From Scatophagus argus (Eukaryota > Chordata > Actinopteri > Scatophagidae): 64,000 bases of DNA. Made by a program: the position numbers and the translations under genes. Below are positions 49,380-62,355 of this stretch, piece by piece. The DNA is taken from contig NC_058515.1 in the NCBI RefSeq assembly GCF_020382885.2, forward strand, positions 4,633,223 to 4,697,222. Reading direction: 5' to 3'. Numbering within the stretch: the first letter of the stretch is position 1; every line of letters begins with the position of its first letter. Below the pieces are notes generated by a model. The model ran no database searches. It saw nothing but the letters and a program-made list of their open reading frames with translations, and had not been told where the DNA came from.

Positions 49380-50245
49380 CACAAAAGGTCTCTTTTCCTT
49401 GTTCTTACAACTTTTATGTCTCTTTAGACTTTTCTTTGTCACCTGTAACACACCACTGTAATTCACTACTGTCTAACAAGCACAGCCTCTGTCCCAGCTA
49501 TATCAGACTCTACACCTTGAGCTGAGAGCAAACTGGTCCCTCATTGTAAAGTCTTTTCCATATTCAAAGTGACACAAGAGTTGTAGCAGTAATTCAAAAG
49601 CAGTGAATGTTATCAAGCACCTAGAGCATTTTATTACTGTGAGCTACAAAAGTGAAGATGATACTGACTTTATGCTCTCGTGAAAAATGAGAACTTTTAT
49701 TATATATTAGTTAAGTGCAAATAGCTTAGTAATGAAATGAAAGAAAGTGAAGGTATTGCAATGTAAACGTGTCAGAGAAGAGGAGATCAGATCTCTTATT
49801 TACATTGCACTTCTATTACACAAATGTAAAGTGATCATCTGTTTCGGCTGTGTCTTTGGAGGGGGATCAAACAAAAGCATATAACCTCTGCAGAGCAAAC
49901 TCTTAAGTCCACTCTGTTCACCCGCTATGAATGATGGTCCAATGCTCTAGAGTCTTTAGTATATGTCACAAGGACAGCAGAAACAGCAGAAACCCTGTCA
50001 AAATGATCACTGTGAATTTCAGTTAGATCAGTGGCTGTCAGTGCTGTACGGATGGTATGTAGATTTGAAATCAATACCAAACAAGTCCTCAAGGTTTTAT
50101 TTACATTTTAGAGAATGTCTGTAGTTTTCACTTAAATGAGTTAACTTGTGAAAGAGAATCAAAGATAAGCAATCCAGTGATATCACATATTCTTGAATCA
50201 GTCAAAATGACACATCGAGGACAATTTAATGACAGTTTGCAAACG
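49380..50245. other. Intergenic between ENDOD1-like A and B
   Basis: No gene is seen. It is AT-rich and contains the probable promoter of copy A. Confidence 0.55.
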
Positions 50246-50251
50246 TTTATT
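50246..50251 (-). terminator. Candidate poly(A) signal AATAAA for ENDOD1-like B
   Basis: A canonical AATAAA on the - strand about 430 bases after the copy B stop. Confidence 0.55.
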
Positions 50252-50681
50252 GTTGCAGATTAGACAAAGCAGGTACATTTTTGTTGCATTTTCAATTAGT
50301 CTAATGTCCACTACGACTAATATTATTTTTAAATCAAGTGTTCAAAATACAGTGAGAGTACTGTGAAACTGTTTAGTGATTCAAAGTCCATGTTTTTGTG
50401 ATGTAATTTAGCTGCTCCAACAGATCTCTGTCACTGAAGACATTTTGACTCGTAACAGCAGGAAATGAAAAGCCGTAAATAACAACATTAATCATGGCTT
50501 AATCGCATTTAGCTGCTTCAGACTCACTGTCATGACTTACTGGGGCACTGGAATAGAAGAGAACCATTATCGATGTTATCAGTGACACCTGAGGGTTTCT
50601 TTTAAGTCAAAAAGTATCCCTACTGAAGAAGAAACATAACATCACCAAACTAGTAGATCTGCCTTACACTAAAATATTTGC

Positions 50682-51781
50682 CTACTCAGTTTTACTGGAT
50701 GCAGGTGGGACACAGTCATTCACAAAGATCTGAAAGTTTTGGTCTACAAAGGTTGTCTTCTTGAGGAACTCCTTCAGCTTCTGGACAGAGAGTTCCACCA
50801 CCTCGTTGTTCTCCTCCTCATTGAGGCCATAGTGAGCAAAAGAGGGGAACTTGTAGCGCTCATTATAAGGTGCGTTGTGGTCATAGTCAGCACAACAATA
50901 AGCCGACCACAAATATGTGGGCACTGCAATGCGCTTGATGTTTTCCCTACGGATCATCTTCCCGGAGGTGGTGATGCCCGTGACAATGTAAGCTGTTCCA
51001 CGACAGTAGTTGTTAAGCCGTTTACGGATGATGTGCTCCTGTTTATTCCAGACTCTGTTGTTGAAGTCAGGCACCATAGGCACAACGTTGGTGAGGGTGT
51101 AGGTGGAGGCCTTGTCATTTGGATCGTCCTGATGCTCATCTGGGTTGAGGGTACCACGCTCATAAAGGACGGCATTTGTGTAATCATCCAGAACAGCTTG
51201 GGCATCTTCAAAATTCATGTGGACGTAACCACTTGGGAAAGGCTGCATCTCATCTGTATCAGAGGATGTGGATAACTGTGTAGGCAGGCATACAGACAGA
51301 CAAACAGACCCAGAGAAAATGAGAAGATGAGGTTAGAAACATGTTACAATGTGATGACACGCTACCTGCATAAAATGAAGCATTTGCATAAGAATGCTAG
51401 TATCATTTGAGAACAGAAAAGCTGCATAATTCCATCCATGCTGAAATACTTTCTTACCATGTTCAGGTTTCTTTTTTTTTTCTTTACCTGAGGTTCGTAC
51501 ATCCACGGAACATCGACACATTTCTCCCCGTCTGAGCGTTTGAAAGTGTAGGCAGAGTACACAGGGATATGGTCCACAGTACTGTACAGCGTCACGTAGC
51601 GTGGCTTCTTGTTGTAAAGTTGACAAATAAACTGGAGGGACTGGTGCTCCAGCCCAGTCGGTGTTGTTGCCATGTAGAGGAATTCTCTGCACTCTGGAGA
51701 CAGCTCTTTTTCTACTCTCCCTCTTACCGCCAATGTTATCATGTTGACAAGCAGGAGAGCCGTCTGCACCCACAATGCCAT
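50682..51781 (-). CDS. ENDOD1-like secreted protein, copy B
   Basis: Exons 51488-51781 and 50682-51275 give 295 residues with the same two-exon plan and phase as copy A. Seen: signal peptide MALWVQTALLLVNMITLAVR, YVTLYSTVDHIPVYSAYTFK, DVPWMYEPQ, LYERGTLNPDEHQDDPNDKA, STYTLTNVVPMVPDFN, RKRLNNYCRGTAYIVTGITT and WSAYCC. The DRGH position reads E-R-G-T, again without histidine. It is closest to copy A in its second exon. A 178-codon open frame on the + strand (50739-51275) is the antisense shadow of this exon. Confidence 0.9.
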
Positions 51782-53762
51782 GGTCAAGAGGGTTTGATGT
51801 TGCTCTGGTGAGAAGTTACAGCTGTAAAATTTAAAGTCAAGTGTGTCTTTCTGTGAGCTTGTACAATTGCTTGAAATGTGTCTGCACGTCCACATGGAGC
51901 TCGGTTAAAACAGCTAACGTAGGTTTCACACTCTGCTCTGTGTAATCAGGACTCAACATGCAAAACAATTCACTTCTTACACATCAGCAGATCCACCCAC
52001 AGCTAGAGCAAGTGCTGCTTCACAGCTAATAGAGAAGACTTATGTGTTTCTCTCACAAATTACAAATTAGACTAAAATAATAGTTTGAAAGTATAATTAA
52101 GGTAAAATTAGAGTATCTGCTCACATAAAATTGCCTTTTTTGGATAGGAGACAGCAGAGATTGATGATGGTCTCTCAGCAAATTCAAACCAGGGGGGTTG
52201 CAGTTTTATGGTATGTGTTTTTGACAAGCCGACAGGTTGCCCCATTAAGCCTCAAACAATGTGCAGTTACTTACTTGCTGTTAATGACTCTCACTTCATG
52301 TCATGACTTTGAATTAAACAGGAACACAGGTTGCATGTCACCATGTTTTATAACACATATGCATAGCAGCCTAGAACATGCTAAAAATCAGCATACAGGG
52401 GAAGTATTCATAGGTGAAACACTTGTCCGCTGAGCTGGACTGGTGTTGGTCAGGGTTTTACTGACCCTGTATAGCATTTGACTAATCTTATTCAAACAGT
52501 GAAATCGTTATATAGCTGTTAAATTGCTCACAAAGGGATGTAAATTTGTTCTTAGCAGTCTGGTCATTCTGGGGGAAAAAAACAAAAAAGATTTGTCACT
52601 TACTTTTACACCAAAATCCTTTAAGTTGACCTACTAATCACATCAATTATGTATGTAGAATAAATAAAGACTGTCCTTCAATAATAAAACAAAGTTTACT
52701 GATCATTTGTTCAAAATCGAAAAAGTGGAAATGAAATGCAAAACGCATGAAGGACCCTCCCTAGAGTCAGTGTTTGGTTTGTCCATTCTGGACTACTGTA
52801 GAAAGTAACGAAACCTAATTTTACAGATTTATAAATGCAAGGTGATTTTACTACAAAATAGGGGATGAGAAACCATAACATGAAATGATATGAAGACTCA
52901 ACCGATGCACCACATACCATCTCTCATTGCAGATGAGTTACTGATCTAAACCACTGTCAGTAATCAGTGATCTCCATTTACAATTTCAAAACTTTAGGAG
53001 AGACAGAAGAAAGCATCCACAGTAAAAGTTGTAGCCTATTTTAAATTGATTTAAATCATAGGTTTATTCATTATTAACATATTTTTGTATGTAAGTTGTA
53101 ACTTTTCTGCACACAGTGTCTGTTGGAATCACTATATATTTTGCTTAGATTTTCTTTTATTTTCACTCAGTATTTTCCTTTCGATATTCTGTTTGATAAA
53201 TATTGAAGTGTGATTGGTTCCACACTGCTTTACTTTGATGGGCAAATGTATGAGAAGCAGGAAGCCACTCAGAGACAAAATAAGAGCAAATGAACAACTG
53301 GATTGTCCAATCCAAATAGCCAAGGCCTAATCTAACTTAGTTTACAAGTGGAGTTTCTTCTCTATGAAATACATGACATTAACATATGAAAAGAGTTACA
53401 TTATGGGAAATCAAGAGTTTAAGGAGACTTTATAATAAATTCATTGTATCTCAGGTTCTCATTTTGATAATTATTTCCATAATCTATATAGGTCCTCCAA
53501 TTTTATGGAAGTGTGATACCAAAGTGGTAGAGTGTCTCATTAATGTGTAGGTACACGTCATTTCCTTTGGTGGTGTTGATTGGTCTATACTGTGGTCCAG
53601 TATCTCACACTACCACTTAGAGACACAATCTGAATCTAAAACTGCCCCATTTGAGACAAAATTAAGAGCTATGTTAGACATGAAAGAGCACTTTCCCTCC
53701 CTAATATAATTCTTATTTAATTAATTCCAAAACACATGAAGCCAGGACTATTTAACACTGCT
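51782..53762. other. Intergenic between ENDOD1-like B and C
   Basis: About 2 kb of AT-rich sequence without a supported gene or clear repeat. Confidence 0.55.
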
Positions 53763-53768
53763 TTTATT
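53763..53768 (-). terminator. Candidate poly(A) signal AATAAA for ENDOD1-like C
   Basis: A - strand AATAAA about 80 bases after the stop of copy C. Confidence 0.6.
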
Positions 53769-53846
53769 AAAGTTTACATGAGTTAGTTCTATTTATACAG
53801 TAGCTGCTTTTCCTCACAGGCATCATCTGTGACTGTGCATGCAGGT

Positions 53847-55545
53847 TCAAGATGTTGAGCCCTCGGTCAGCTCTCTCTTCTTTTTGAAGGTATTTTCTGA
53901 CACACAGCCCTTGTAGAAAATAGTCAGGTCACTGCCTAAGTCTGTCTGGCTCTTCAGAAAGCTCTCCAGAGTCTTCAGAGGGACTTCCACCACACTGTGG
54001 TCATTCTGTTCATTCAGTGCATAACCCCCATAACTTGGGAACATGAACCTCACCTCATAGGGAGAGTTCGGATCAAACTGTGGGCAGCAGTAAGCCAACC
54101 ATACATGTTTTGGGATCGCCAAGCGGTCCCTGTTATCTCGCTGGATGGTTGCCCCAGAAACAGTCACCCCTGTCACCATGAAAGAGTTGCCGTGGCAGAA
54201 GTTGTTGAGGCGACGGCGAATGATGTCCAAGTATGGGTTCCAGGAAGTATCCAGGAAGTGTGTGATTAATGGGACTACGTTGGTCAGAGTATATGTGGAG
54301 GACTTATCATCTGGGTCTGATTGGTGCAGGTCTGGGTTCAGTAGGCCCCGTCTGTATTCTACAGCATCTGTGTAGTCGTCCAACACGGCCTGACTGTCCT
54401 CAATCAGAGGAGGGGTGTCTTCAGTAAGGGGAAGCACTCTCATGTTGCCACTCTCGTCATCAGAAACCAACTACAGGGAAAATAAAGAAATATGTTGTTT
54501 ATCATTCAAGTGACTGTATTCCAAAAACCAAGCAACTAAGCAATCTGCAGATATTTTGGGCAAAATTCAGTTTCCCTTCTCAAATCTCATGTCAGTATGT
54601 TTCACCCCTGATGGCCTCAGCAGCAACTATTTCTAATGAATAGTGATGCTGATGTTAAAAATGTTCTTTAAAATACATGTAGGATATGTGCACTTACTTC
54701 TTGTCATTAGTTAGAGCTCATGTTTTGACTGTAAATATGTAATGTTTTTGTTTGTGGTGAGGAGCTGTCTTTGTGCTAAGCTAAGCAACATATTTAGCCT
54801 ACAAACGTGAGAGTGATATCAGTCCTCTCATCTAACTGAAAAGGCTAAAAAGCAAATAGTCCTATTTTACAAACTATTCCTTGCGAGAGATGCGTGTGTA
54901 AGAGCGTGCTTGGGTGATTGACAGGTGATTTGACTTATCAGGTGGTAATTTCATCTTGTTTGTTTGGTGTGAGCTTCATACGCATCTTCCTTACCAAATT
55001 CCGCCTCCATTAACTGGCAAAATGGCAGCCATCAAATCCAGTCTTTAAAATGTCCCTGTGCAAGCCCATCTGCTGATGTCTCCAGTCTTCTTCTTAAGTT
55101 TATACATACTCAAGCAAGCTTACTGACTGATCAGTATTGCCCCCACCACCACAAACAAACAAACAAACAAACACACAAACATTCAGCTTCTCTCTGGCTT
55201 AATACTAAGTGACAAATAAACTAAATACATCAGTGCTGCTCTCTCTACCTGTGGCTCATACATCCATGGCGTGTTCATCCTCTTCTTCCCATCACTCTTC
55301 TTAAAGATGTAGGCTGAGTAGAGGGGGAGGTGGCGACTGCTGTCATACAAAGTGGCATAGCGCAGTTTGTCTGCATACTTCTGGCAAATCCTCCTCAGGC
55401 TGGTTCCTTTCATCCCTGCAGGTGGTGTCTGCATGTAGAAGAAATGTCTGCAGTCTTTGAAGTTGTTCGACACACTGGCACTCACCAGGGCTGACGTTAT
55501 CAGCATGGAGAAAGGCAGGATGTTGTTGCAAAACAGATGCATCAT
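53847..55545 (-). CDS. ENDOD1-like secreted protein, copy C
   Basis: Exons 55249-55545 and 53847-54470 give 306 residues. Seen: a hydrophobic start MMHLFCNNILPFSMLITSAL, YATLYDSSRHLPLYSAYIFK, NTPWMYEPQ, EYRRGLLNPDLHQSDPDDKS, STYTLTNVVPLITHF, RRRLNNFCHGNSFMVTGVTV and WLAYCC. The motif is the most altered of the three (R-R-G-L: both the acidic residue and the histidine are gone). The C-terminus has an extra basic tail (KKKRELTEG). Intron 1 is about 780 bases and contains a CAAA-type simple repeat near 55150. An in-frame upstream extension exists, but the M52-type start at 55545 fits the signal peptide. Confidence 0.88.
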
Positions 55546-57500
55546 CACACAACCGGACGACGTAGAAGTAAAATGAAACCAGGTAATTTCCTCATCGTTT
55601 GGATGTTTTACATGTCTTGTCAAATAGCAAAACAAGTAGACAACAAAGTAAAAAGACATTCCATGTGGTAATATGTCATCCTCTATCGGTGTTGCTGTCA
55701 TAATCTAGTGAAGTATAATGGCTGTTGGACAGAGACTCAGTATGCAAAGCAGAAGTAGCTCAGAGTAGCTCTGTTGAGTGGATAGTTGACTTTTCTGCTC
55801 CTACAATGACCATGCAGCTCTGCATCTGTGCACAGGCTTCTGTCAAGCTGCACACATGAAGAAACTTATCTCCTCAATTCATGTTGTATTTACCTGTTTT
55901 AATACAAGTAATACACTGGTATCTGTAAACTGCTGTGTATACAACTATTGACATTTTATAAATTTGCCATTTTATTAAAAAAAAACAACTTTGGTTTCAG
56001 GAGACACAGTCAAATGTACATTCAGATCCTTTATCCATTGCAGACATTATGACAGCCCACAGTCTGACAATATATATGTATAATTGTTTTAAGTACATGA
56101 TCAACTCAGTGATAGTTTTCAGTGGTTACTTAGCTTCAAATACTCAAACTGATAGTGAGTGTTTGTTACCCTCTAGTGGTCATTTGAACAACTACAACTC
56201 TTCTCCAAAGATAAATAGTACAGATAATAATTGAGATTATTGTCATTATTACCATTGTGAGATATATCAAAACTGATATTAATAGTCAGGTTAGTTATAC
56301 TGTTTCTGTAGTCATAACACACAAACAGCCTCGATATACCCCAGTATACCTCAATACATCTGCTCTGTAACAAATATCTTTGCTAATGGATGGCTGAGTT
56401 TACTTGTTTCTGGCCATGAGGTAAAAAAAAAAGCTGTCGAGCCTCTATCGACTTCCTCTTGCTCCACTGTCTGTACAGGGTTGTGCATCATTTAGTTTGA
56501 GGTCAATTAATTACTACCACATTTATTATCGGAATATGCACTTTCCAGGCACAATACAGGTTAAAATAATAAAGATCTTAAAACCACATTCGAGGCCTCA
56601 AGGACTCAAGATTAAAATTATTAACTGGAGTTGCATTGCTGCTAACAACATTACTACAATCCAACTGACACATAAAGAACCTGTGCCTTCAGATCTTATG
56701 ATTATTTCACTCTGATGCTCCTATAGGCTGCTAAAAAATAAAGATATACAGTTTTGAATAAAATTGCATTACCTGTGTTTTGTTTTATCTATTATTTACT
56801 GATTTTCTTGTCTAGTCATTGAAAACATCTCATTTAAATGTCACCCTACAATTGTATTTGTTGTGCATAGTTTGTCTTTAGTTTGATTTCTTATGTTCAG
56901 CTAGTTTCATCACATGTCGTTTCAAATACGTGTGCGTTCCTCTTCAGCATGTAATTAAAAATATAACCATTAAATAATGTTACATTTTCAGTAACTATCT
57001 ATATATGCACATTTTCTCAGTTTCTCATCTACTTTCAACCCCCACATGAAGACGCATGAAATATATTTAGTTTCCACGCATGTTTACAATGTGTGAAAAG
57101 CCCGATTCCAAAAGAGCAGTCAATGAACACATGTTCAAAAATCACTGTATTTTATCATGCTTCTGTCACCCGTCAGCGCCTTCCACTGATTACACCCTAA
57201 GCTGCCGCATGCAAACGTATTCCTCGTGTTCAGTTCGACATTGCCACTCAATGTAGCCATTCAGCTCATTTTCAAGGGTATTGAAAGCTAATAACTCAAA
57301 ATATCGCCGTATGCATTCAAGCCTAATGCTATTAACTGCAAAGTGTATTGAACAACTTTGTCACAAGTTGATTTCGTTAATCTGTGGCTTCACGGACGTT
57401 GCTGCCTCGAGTGGGTTGCTTTCGATGTAGCCACCATAGAAGTAGCCCATACCTTTAGCATAATCTTATGCTAAAGTTCGCCTTAACACCTACTGGCTAA
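55546..57500. other. Intergenic between ENDOD1-like C and gigyf1
   Basis: AT-rich and divergent. No coding exon or clear repeat is seen. Confidence 0.55.
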
Positions 57501-57649
57501 TTAGACCCCTAAAACGTTCTGCAACTGAACGTGCAATGTTTAAAATGGAGCACACATCAGCGTCCAGGGTAGTAAATAGGGGTGTGTTTGCCCTGCTACA
57601 ACATTGGTTAGATGCTTGTCAATGTTCAGTCACGTGGTATCACACGGAC

Positions 57650-57896
57650 GGCCATGTTTCCGAAACACAAACAACAAGAAGAGCAGCGACTAGGAGCCAG
57701 CAGACACATACTGATACGCAACTGCGACCGTTGGAGGAGAGGGAAAAATAATAAATAAAATACAGAGCGCGACTTTCTGAAAGTACGATTCTGTCGAATG
57801 AATACGTTTACAGTGTTTAAAGAGACCAATGCATGCGATATATCGGCTGTAGACACACCGTGCAGACAACCAGTCTGGTAGCTATAAACAGTGAAG
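57650..57896 (+). other. gigyf1: Probable gigyf1 non-coding exon 1 (5' UTR)
   Basis: A CpG-containing region ends in AGTGAAG|GTAAGC, a strong donor at 57896/57897. It precedes the first coding exon in the right orientation. The transcription start and exon start are approximate guesses. Confidence 0.4.
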
Positions 57897-60800
57897 GTAA
57901 GCCATGGTTCCTCTTTGGAGCTTGTCTTCTAGCTGGTTGGCTAACATGAGCTAACAAGCTAACCTCATCTCTTGCAGCTCGAATGGTTTGGATTTATCTG
58001 TCTTGGGTAGAGCATCTGTACTAAGGTCGTTTGCGGCTAAAATTCTGTTGTTTTTGTCATTGTGTTTGTTTTGTTTACATCGCGTTAGCACGGGCCTAAC
58101 ACCGATAGCAGAGCCGAGGTGGTCGTCCGCACATTGGTAGGCCGGGGAGTCTGACTCTCCGCCCCCCTCCGCCATCATATCTGGTGTCATTTGAACTTAC
58201 AAACGAAGGCCTTTACGATCATCGCATACCTTGTGCTAGGTTAGGTAGCGAGCTAGCTAACCCATGTCTGTTATGCAACAGAAAAATGATGTTGTGAGGA
58301 AAATTCCACTGTAACGATTGTTTTATCTTAATTTCCGTTTAAATCGGTCTGCTGTAATTAGCTTCATAAACGAGCTGTGTAGGGTAAACGCTAATGTAGC
58401 CCGCCACCGCTGACGGTAGCTAATGTCAACTCGGGCAATTTTGTCTATACATTAGCCATCTTCATCACACAACAATTTAGCATTGTTCAGGTTAAGTTTG
58501 AATTTGAATACCAGCTTTGGCAAAGCTTCACAATCTGCATCCCCACATCCTGAAAACGTTATCCCGCCACGCTTTTAAATACACAGTTTCTGCATGTATT
58601 CAGATGCATGAGAGATTCAGTGTTCTGCAAGCAACGTTATGCCTCTGTGACCTTGCATCAGTTTTCTCAGTGCAAAGTTAGTAACGTTACTACTTGCCAA
58701 AGATGGCGATATTTTGAAACCTAAAGAATCGCAAACGCGCTAAAGATGCTAAGGTTGAAGTTAGATATTATGTTGGAGTTCTCTCCTAAATTGTGTTCTT
58801 CCATTATTGAATTCTGCTAACGTTAGATATTGACAGTTTTCACTGTAATCTGTATGATTTCGAGTTCATCACGAGTGTCATAAATGAGTCCCAGTGTTTA
58901 ATGGTTTCTTGCTTTGCTGCCTTTTAAACTGCTAAATAGTTTCACGGTGCACATGTTTAAAGTCTCAATACTCTTTAAATTACAGAGCATTATTTGGTTA
59001 GTATAAATAATTAACAATAGTAGTAACAGGACATTTGTCTAACAGAGTTAATGATACAGCTGTGACAACCTCAGGTCTGGAAATTGTTTAGTCCCCTCTT
59101 CAACAAAGGTCTATTTCCCAATTTATGGCTGTGGTTAATAGTTTGGTTAATAGTTTGTAAGTTATTATAGAGATTGAAATGCCTCCAGTGCACACACAAA
59201 CACATAGGGCCAACTCACATAGTCATTTGGACATTACTGACAAAAGTATAGAAGTTATTATGTCACAATAACCGTTGATTCGCTTCATCAGAGCTCTGCA
59301 ATATGGGAAAATGGTGTCTCAGTATTTTCTGTAGTTTTGATAGTGTTAACATTTGATGCTATTTTTAAGCGTGGATCACTGTGTCACATGTGAGTCATTC
59401 TGAATTATGCAGTTGTTTTTAGTTCGATCTGTGTTCTCTTGAAGACCGGTTATTGGACACATGGGTTGAATGCTTCTTTTTAAAGTGACTGGCTATTCAG
59501 GCACATAAAAGTACTTAATTAGAAAGCTGAATCAAATTAAAAAGTGGGACTGAGATGTCATGGAAGTGTTGGTTGCCTCTGCTATACAGAAGCAGAGACG
59601 TGACACTGACTTATAGGTCAGAAAGTTGTGTAATTCTTAAAAACAGAAACATCTGGGTCGCGTTAATAAACTATTGACTTGCATTTCTTAACGTTGAAAG
59701 TAGCTTGTATGTCAATTTGTGTATCAATTTAAAATGAAATCATGCAATTTAACCTTGTGCCACCAGGGGAGCCAAGTATGATATCCCGAAGTCATGACCC
59801 TCTTTATTGTAATTCGGCAGTATTTCTGAAAAACCTAAACCTGTTCCCGGCGTCCATTTATTATAATATTAAAACGTCCTCTAGTACTCATTTTAACAAA
59901 GATAATATAATCTTCATTTTGTTAACATTCAAAAACCACAGCTTATGCTGTTGTTGGAAGACGCTTTGACTGTGTGTTGATTGAAGATTCATGTTCGAGA
60001 CAGACGACTATGAATATAGTCAAAATGAAGTCAGAACATTTCATCCCGTTGCTCCAAAAAATGTACAAGTTCAATATAGCCATAAGATGTATTGCTAATC
60101 TGCAGCATTGCATACAGAGGGCTACTCCATATAAACAGTAGACAAAATCACTGACTCTAAATAATGTTGTGTTGTCTCCGACTGTATATCACCATCTCAC
60201 CCAACCCTAAGCAATGGAAAACTTTTATCAACTTACTTTGAAGAGCTGATAAAAGCTGCTGATGTTTTACTCAAGTCATTGCAGTTGATGGTCCCTGATA
60301 TCATCTAAACATTGATCCCAAGGACAAAGACACTTAAGTTCAAATTCATGTGAACGTATGCTTAGTTTATGGTTGAGATTGTAATCTTTTTAATTTATAA
60401 TGTCAGATCACTGTTAACAAAATTTGCAGAAGGGATAGCCCTCGGTAACGTCTTGCTCGATCAAAGGTAGTCTTAATTTAAATTTGGTGTTCTTTTACTG
60501 TTTTTTTCTTGTCCTTTTGATGAGTCTACAAAGCCCAGGTCACACTAAAAATAAATATTAAAAACTTAAACACACTAGAACTCAACATAAGCTGATGCTA
60601 GATGGTGCATAGGGAACATAACAACCATTATTGCATATGATGGCATATTGACCACCCATGCAGTATTTAAAGGATATGTTAAACCGTGTCTTGAATTCAG
60701 TTACTTGAGATAGTGTTGGCCTTCTAATTGTCTTTTAGAGAGCAGTGCTCTGTGGAAGTGGAATGTGAAAATAAAGAGTCTTTAAAATGTTAAAGGGAGT

Positions 60801-61547
60801 GAAAATAAGGTTTAGGTTTAAAATATCCACAGTTACCTTCATAAAAATTGATGTAACAGGTGAATAATGATGATAACCAGGCTGGCTGCAGTTGTAAATC
60901 GTCACTACTAACTTTTCTTAAAGTGAGGAGTCTTACCCCAATATGATGAATTTAATAGGAAAGTTGTTCAGAATGTTTAAATGTGAGGATTTTATGTCTT
61001 TGTTCATAGTCCCCAAGACGTGCTACCTATGTATGAGTTTAAATTCAACTGCCTGAATATTGGTTTAGTTGCCATGACATTTTCAGGAACTAGCTCCAAC
61101 CAGCTACATGGTTGTAGCAGCAACTGGTTCACGACATTGCTGAAATGAATTCACTAAATTTCTGGATGGACAATCTCACAGTAGCAGCACAGGGTTTCAT
61201 GATTGGGCACTAGTCTACAAATAGTTTGCTGTTTCATTTATTCATGCAGGAACACTACAGTGTTTTTCTCTCAGCTCAGTGTGCCGTAACGGACTTATCA
61301 AATTGAGCCGGTACCTTTCAGTGAGTCTAAGGCACACTGTGAAAACATTGTTTTTTTTTGACAACACAACGGAAAGTCAAATTCCACTTCCTTTCCTATC
61401 ACAATATAGGCAGACTGCCAAGCTGTGAAAATGCATCTTACCAGCAAATAATTTATTAAGCGTACACTTCCAACGTTATTAATTTCATCTTTCTTTCAAT
61501 TGTTTGATTTCTCTAATCCCTTCTCTCAAAATCTGCTTTATTTCCAG
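57897..61547 (+). other. gigyf1: Probable gigyf1 intron 1
   Basis: Non-coding. A short tandem duplication GGTTAATAGTTTGGTTAATA occurs near 59133-59156. No other gene is supported. Confidence 0.45.
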
Positions 61548-62202
61548 TGGTGCAAAGGGAGGAGGACAGGAAATAAAGGAGTTACCTGAAGGGTCTCCAT
61601 CAATCCACATTTCAGTTGGAGCGAGAGAAAAAGGCACGGAGGGAGAGAGAGTGAGAGAAAGAAAGGAGAAGAGGAGTGCCAGTCGCGTCTGCTCTTGGCA
61701 GCTGTTCCAGCAGCCTGTTTCATTGTTTTGGCTGTTATTTCGTTCCTGAGTTACCTTTTTTGATGAATCAGTTCCTATTTTTAACTTTAATGTGAGATAT
61801 AACTGCTGTAAGGAAAAAAAAAAACCCAACAACAAAAAACAAAAAAGAAAAGAAAAAAGAAAACATTATTACTAGCAAGAGTGTTTTATTTTGTTCATTG
61901 TTAATTTTCCAAGGTTCTTTTTGTTTCTTATTTTATGTTTAACAACCTTTTTCGGCTGTGAGTAGCAGGAGCTTCCATTCTCCAAACTATCGTCAAGCCC
62001 CCTTCCTTAGTTAGGACCTGATAACCTGGTATTCCTCAAGCACCTGAAACTGGCAGCTATTCTCTTTGTGTCTGTGTGTTTGGGGAGCTCTGTGACCACA
62101 GCTTAAGCACCACTCAGCCTTCTAGTCACCTAAGCCTAACTAAAGCAAGCCAGCTCTTGCCTGGCCCAGCCCAGTCCAGCCTGCTCCGATCATCTGGACA
62201 GG
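61548..62202 (+). other. gigyf1: Possible gigyf1 non-coding exon 2
   Basis: Bounded by the acceptor TTTATTTCCAG (61547) and the donor CAGG|GTAAGA (62203). The interior has a GA-rich tract and many stops in all frames, consistent with a UTR. The left boundary is less certain than the right. Confidence 0.35.
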
Positions 62203-62291
62203 GTAAGACAGTTTAGGGCATATTTATTCCTTTGCTCATACATTTTCTACATGTGGTGTTTAACTAAAACTGTTGTTTTTTCCCCTCTCAG

Positions 62292-62355
62292 ATACTCAGT
62301 TCTGTGTAGACGTGAGGAATATGACTGCTGAGACTCTTAACTTCGGCCCAGAATG
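62292..62355 (+). CDS. gigyf1: gigyf1 first coding exon (MTAETLNFGPEW)
   Basis: GRB10-interacting GYF protein 1 works with 4EHP in translational repression and ribosome-associated quality control. The exon runs from the acceptor CCTCTCAG to the donor TG|GTAACT. The ATG at 62321 opens MTAETLNFGPEW, against human GIGYF1 MAAETLNFGPEWLRALSSGG. GIGYF2 has two extra residues (AAETQTLNF), so GIGYF1 is favoured, and synteny with pop7 and epo agrees. The next exon (expected LRALS...) is not in the window, so only 12 codons are seen. Confidence 0.85.

Noticed and set aside
50739-51275. 178-codon + strand frame
   Set aside because: It is antisense to ENDOD1-like copy B exon 2, whose protein is clearly the real one.
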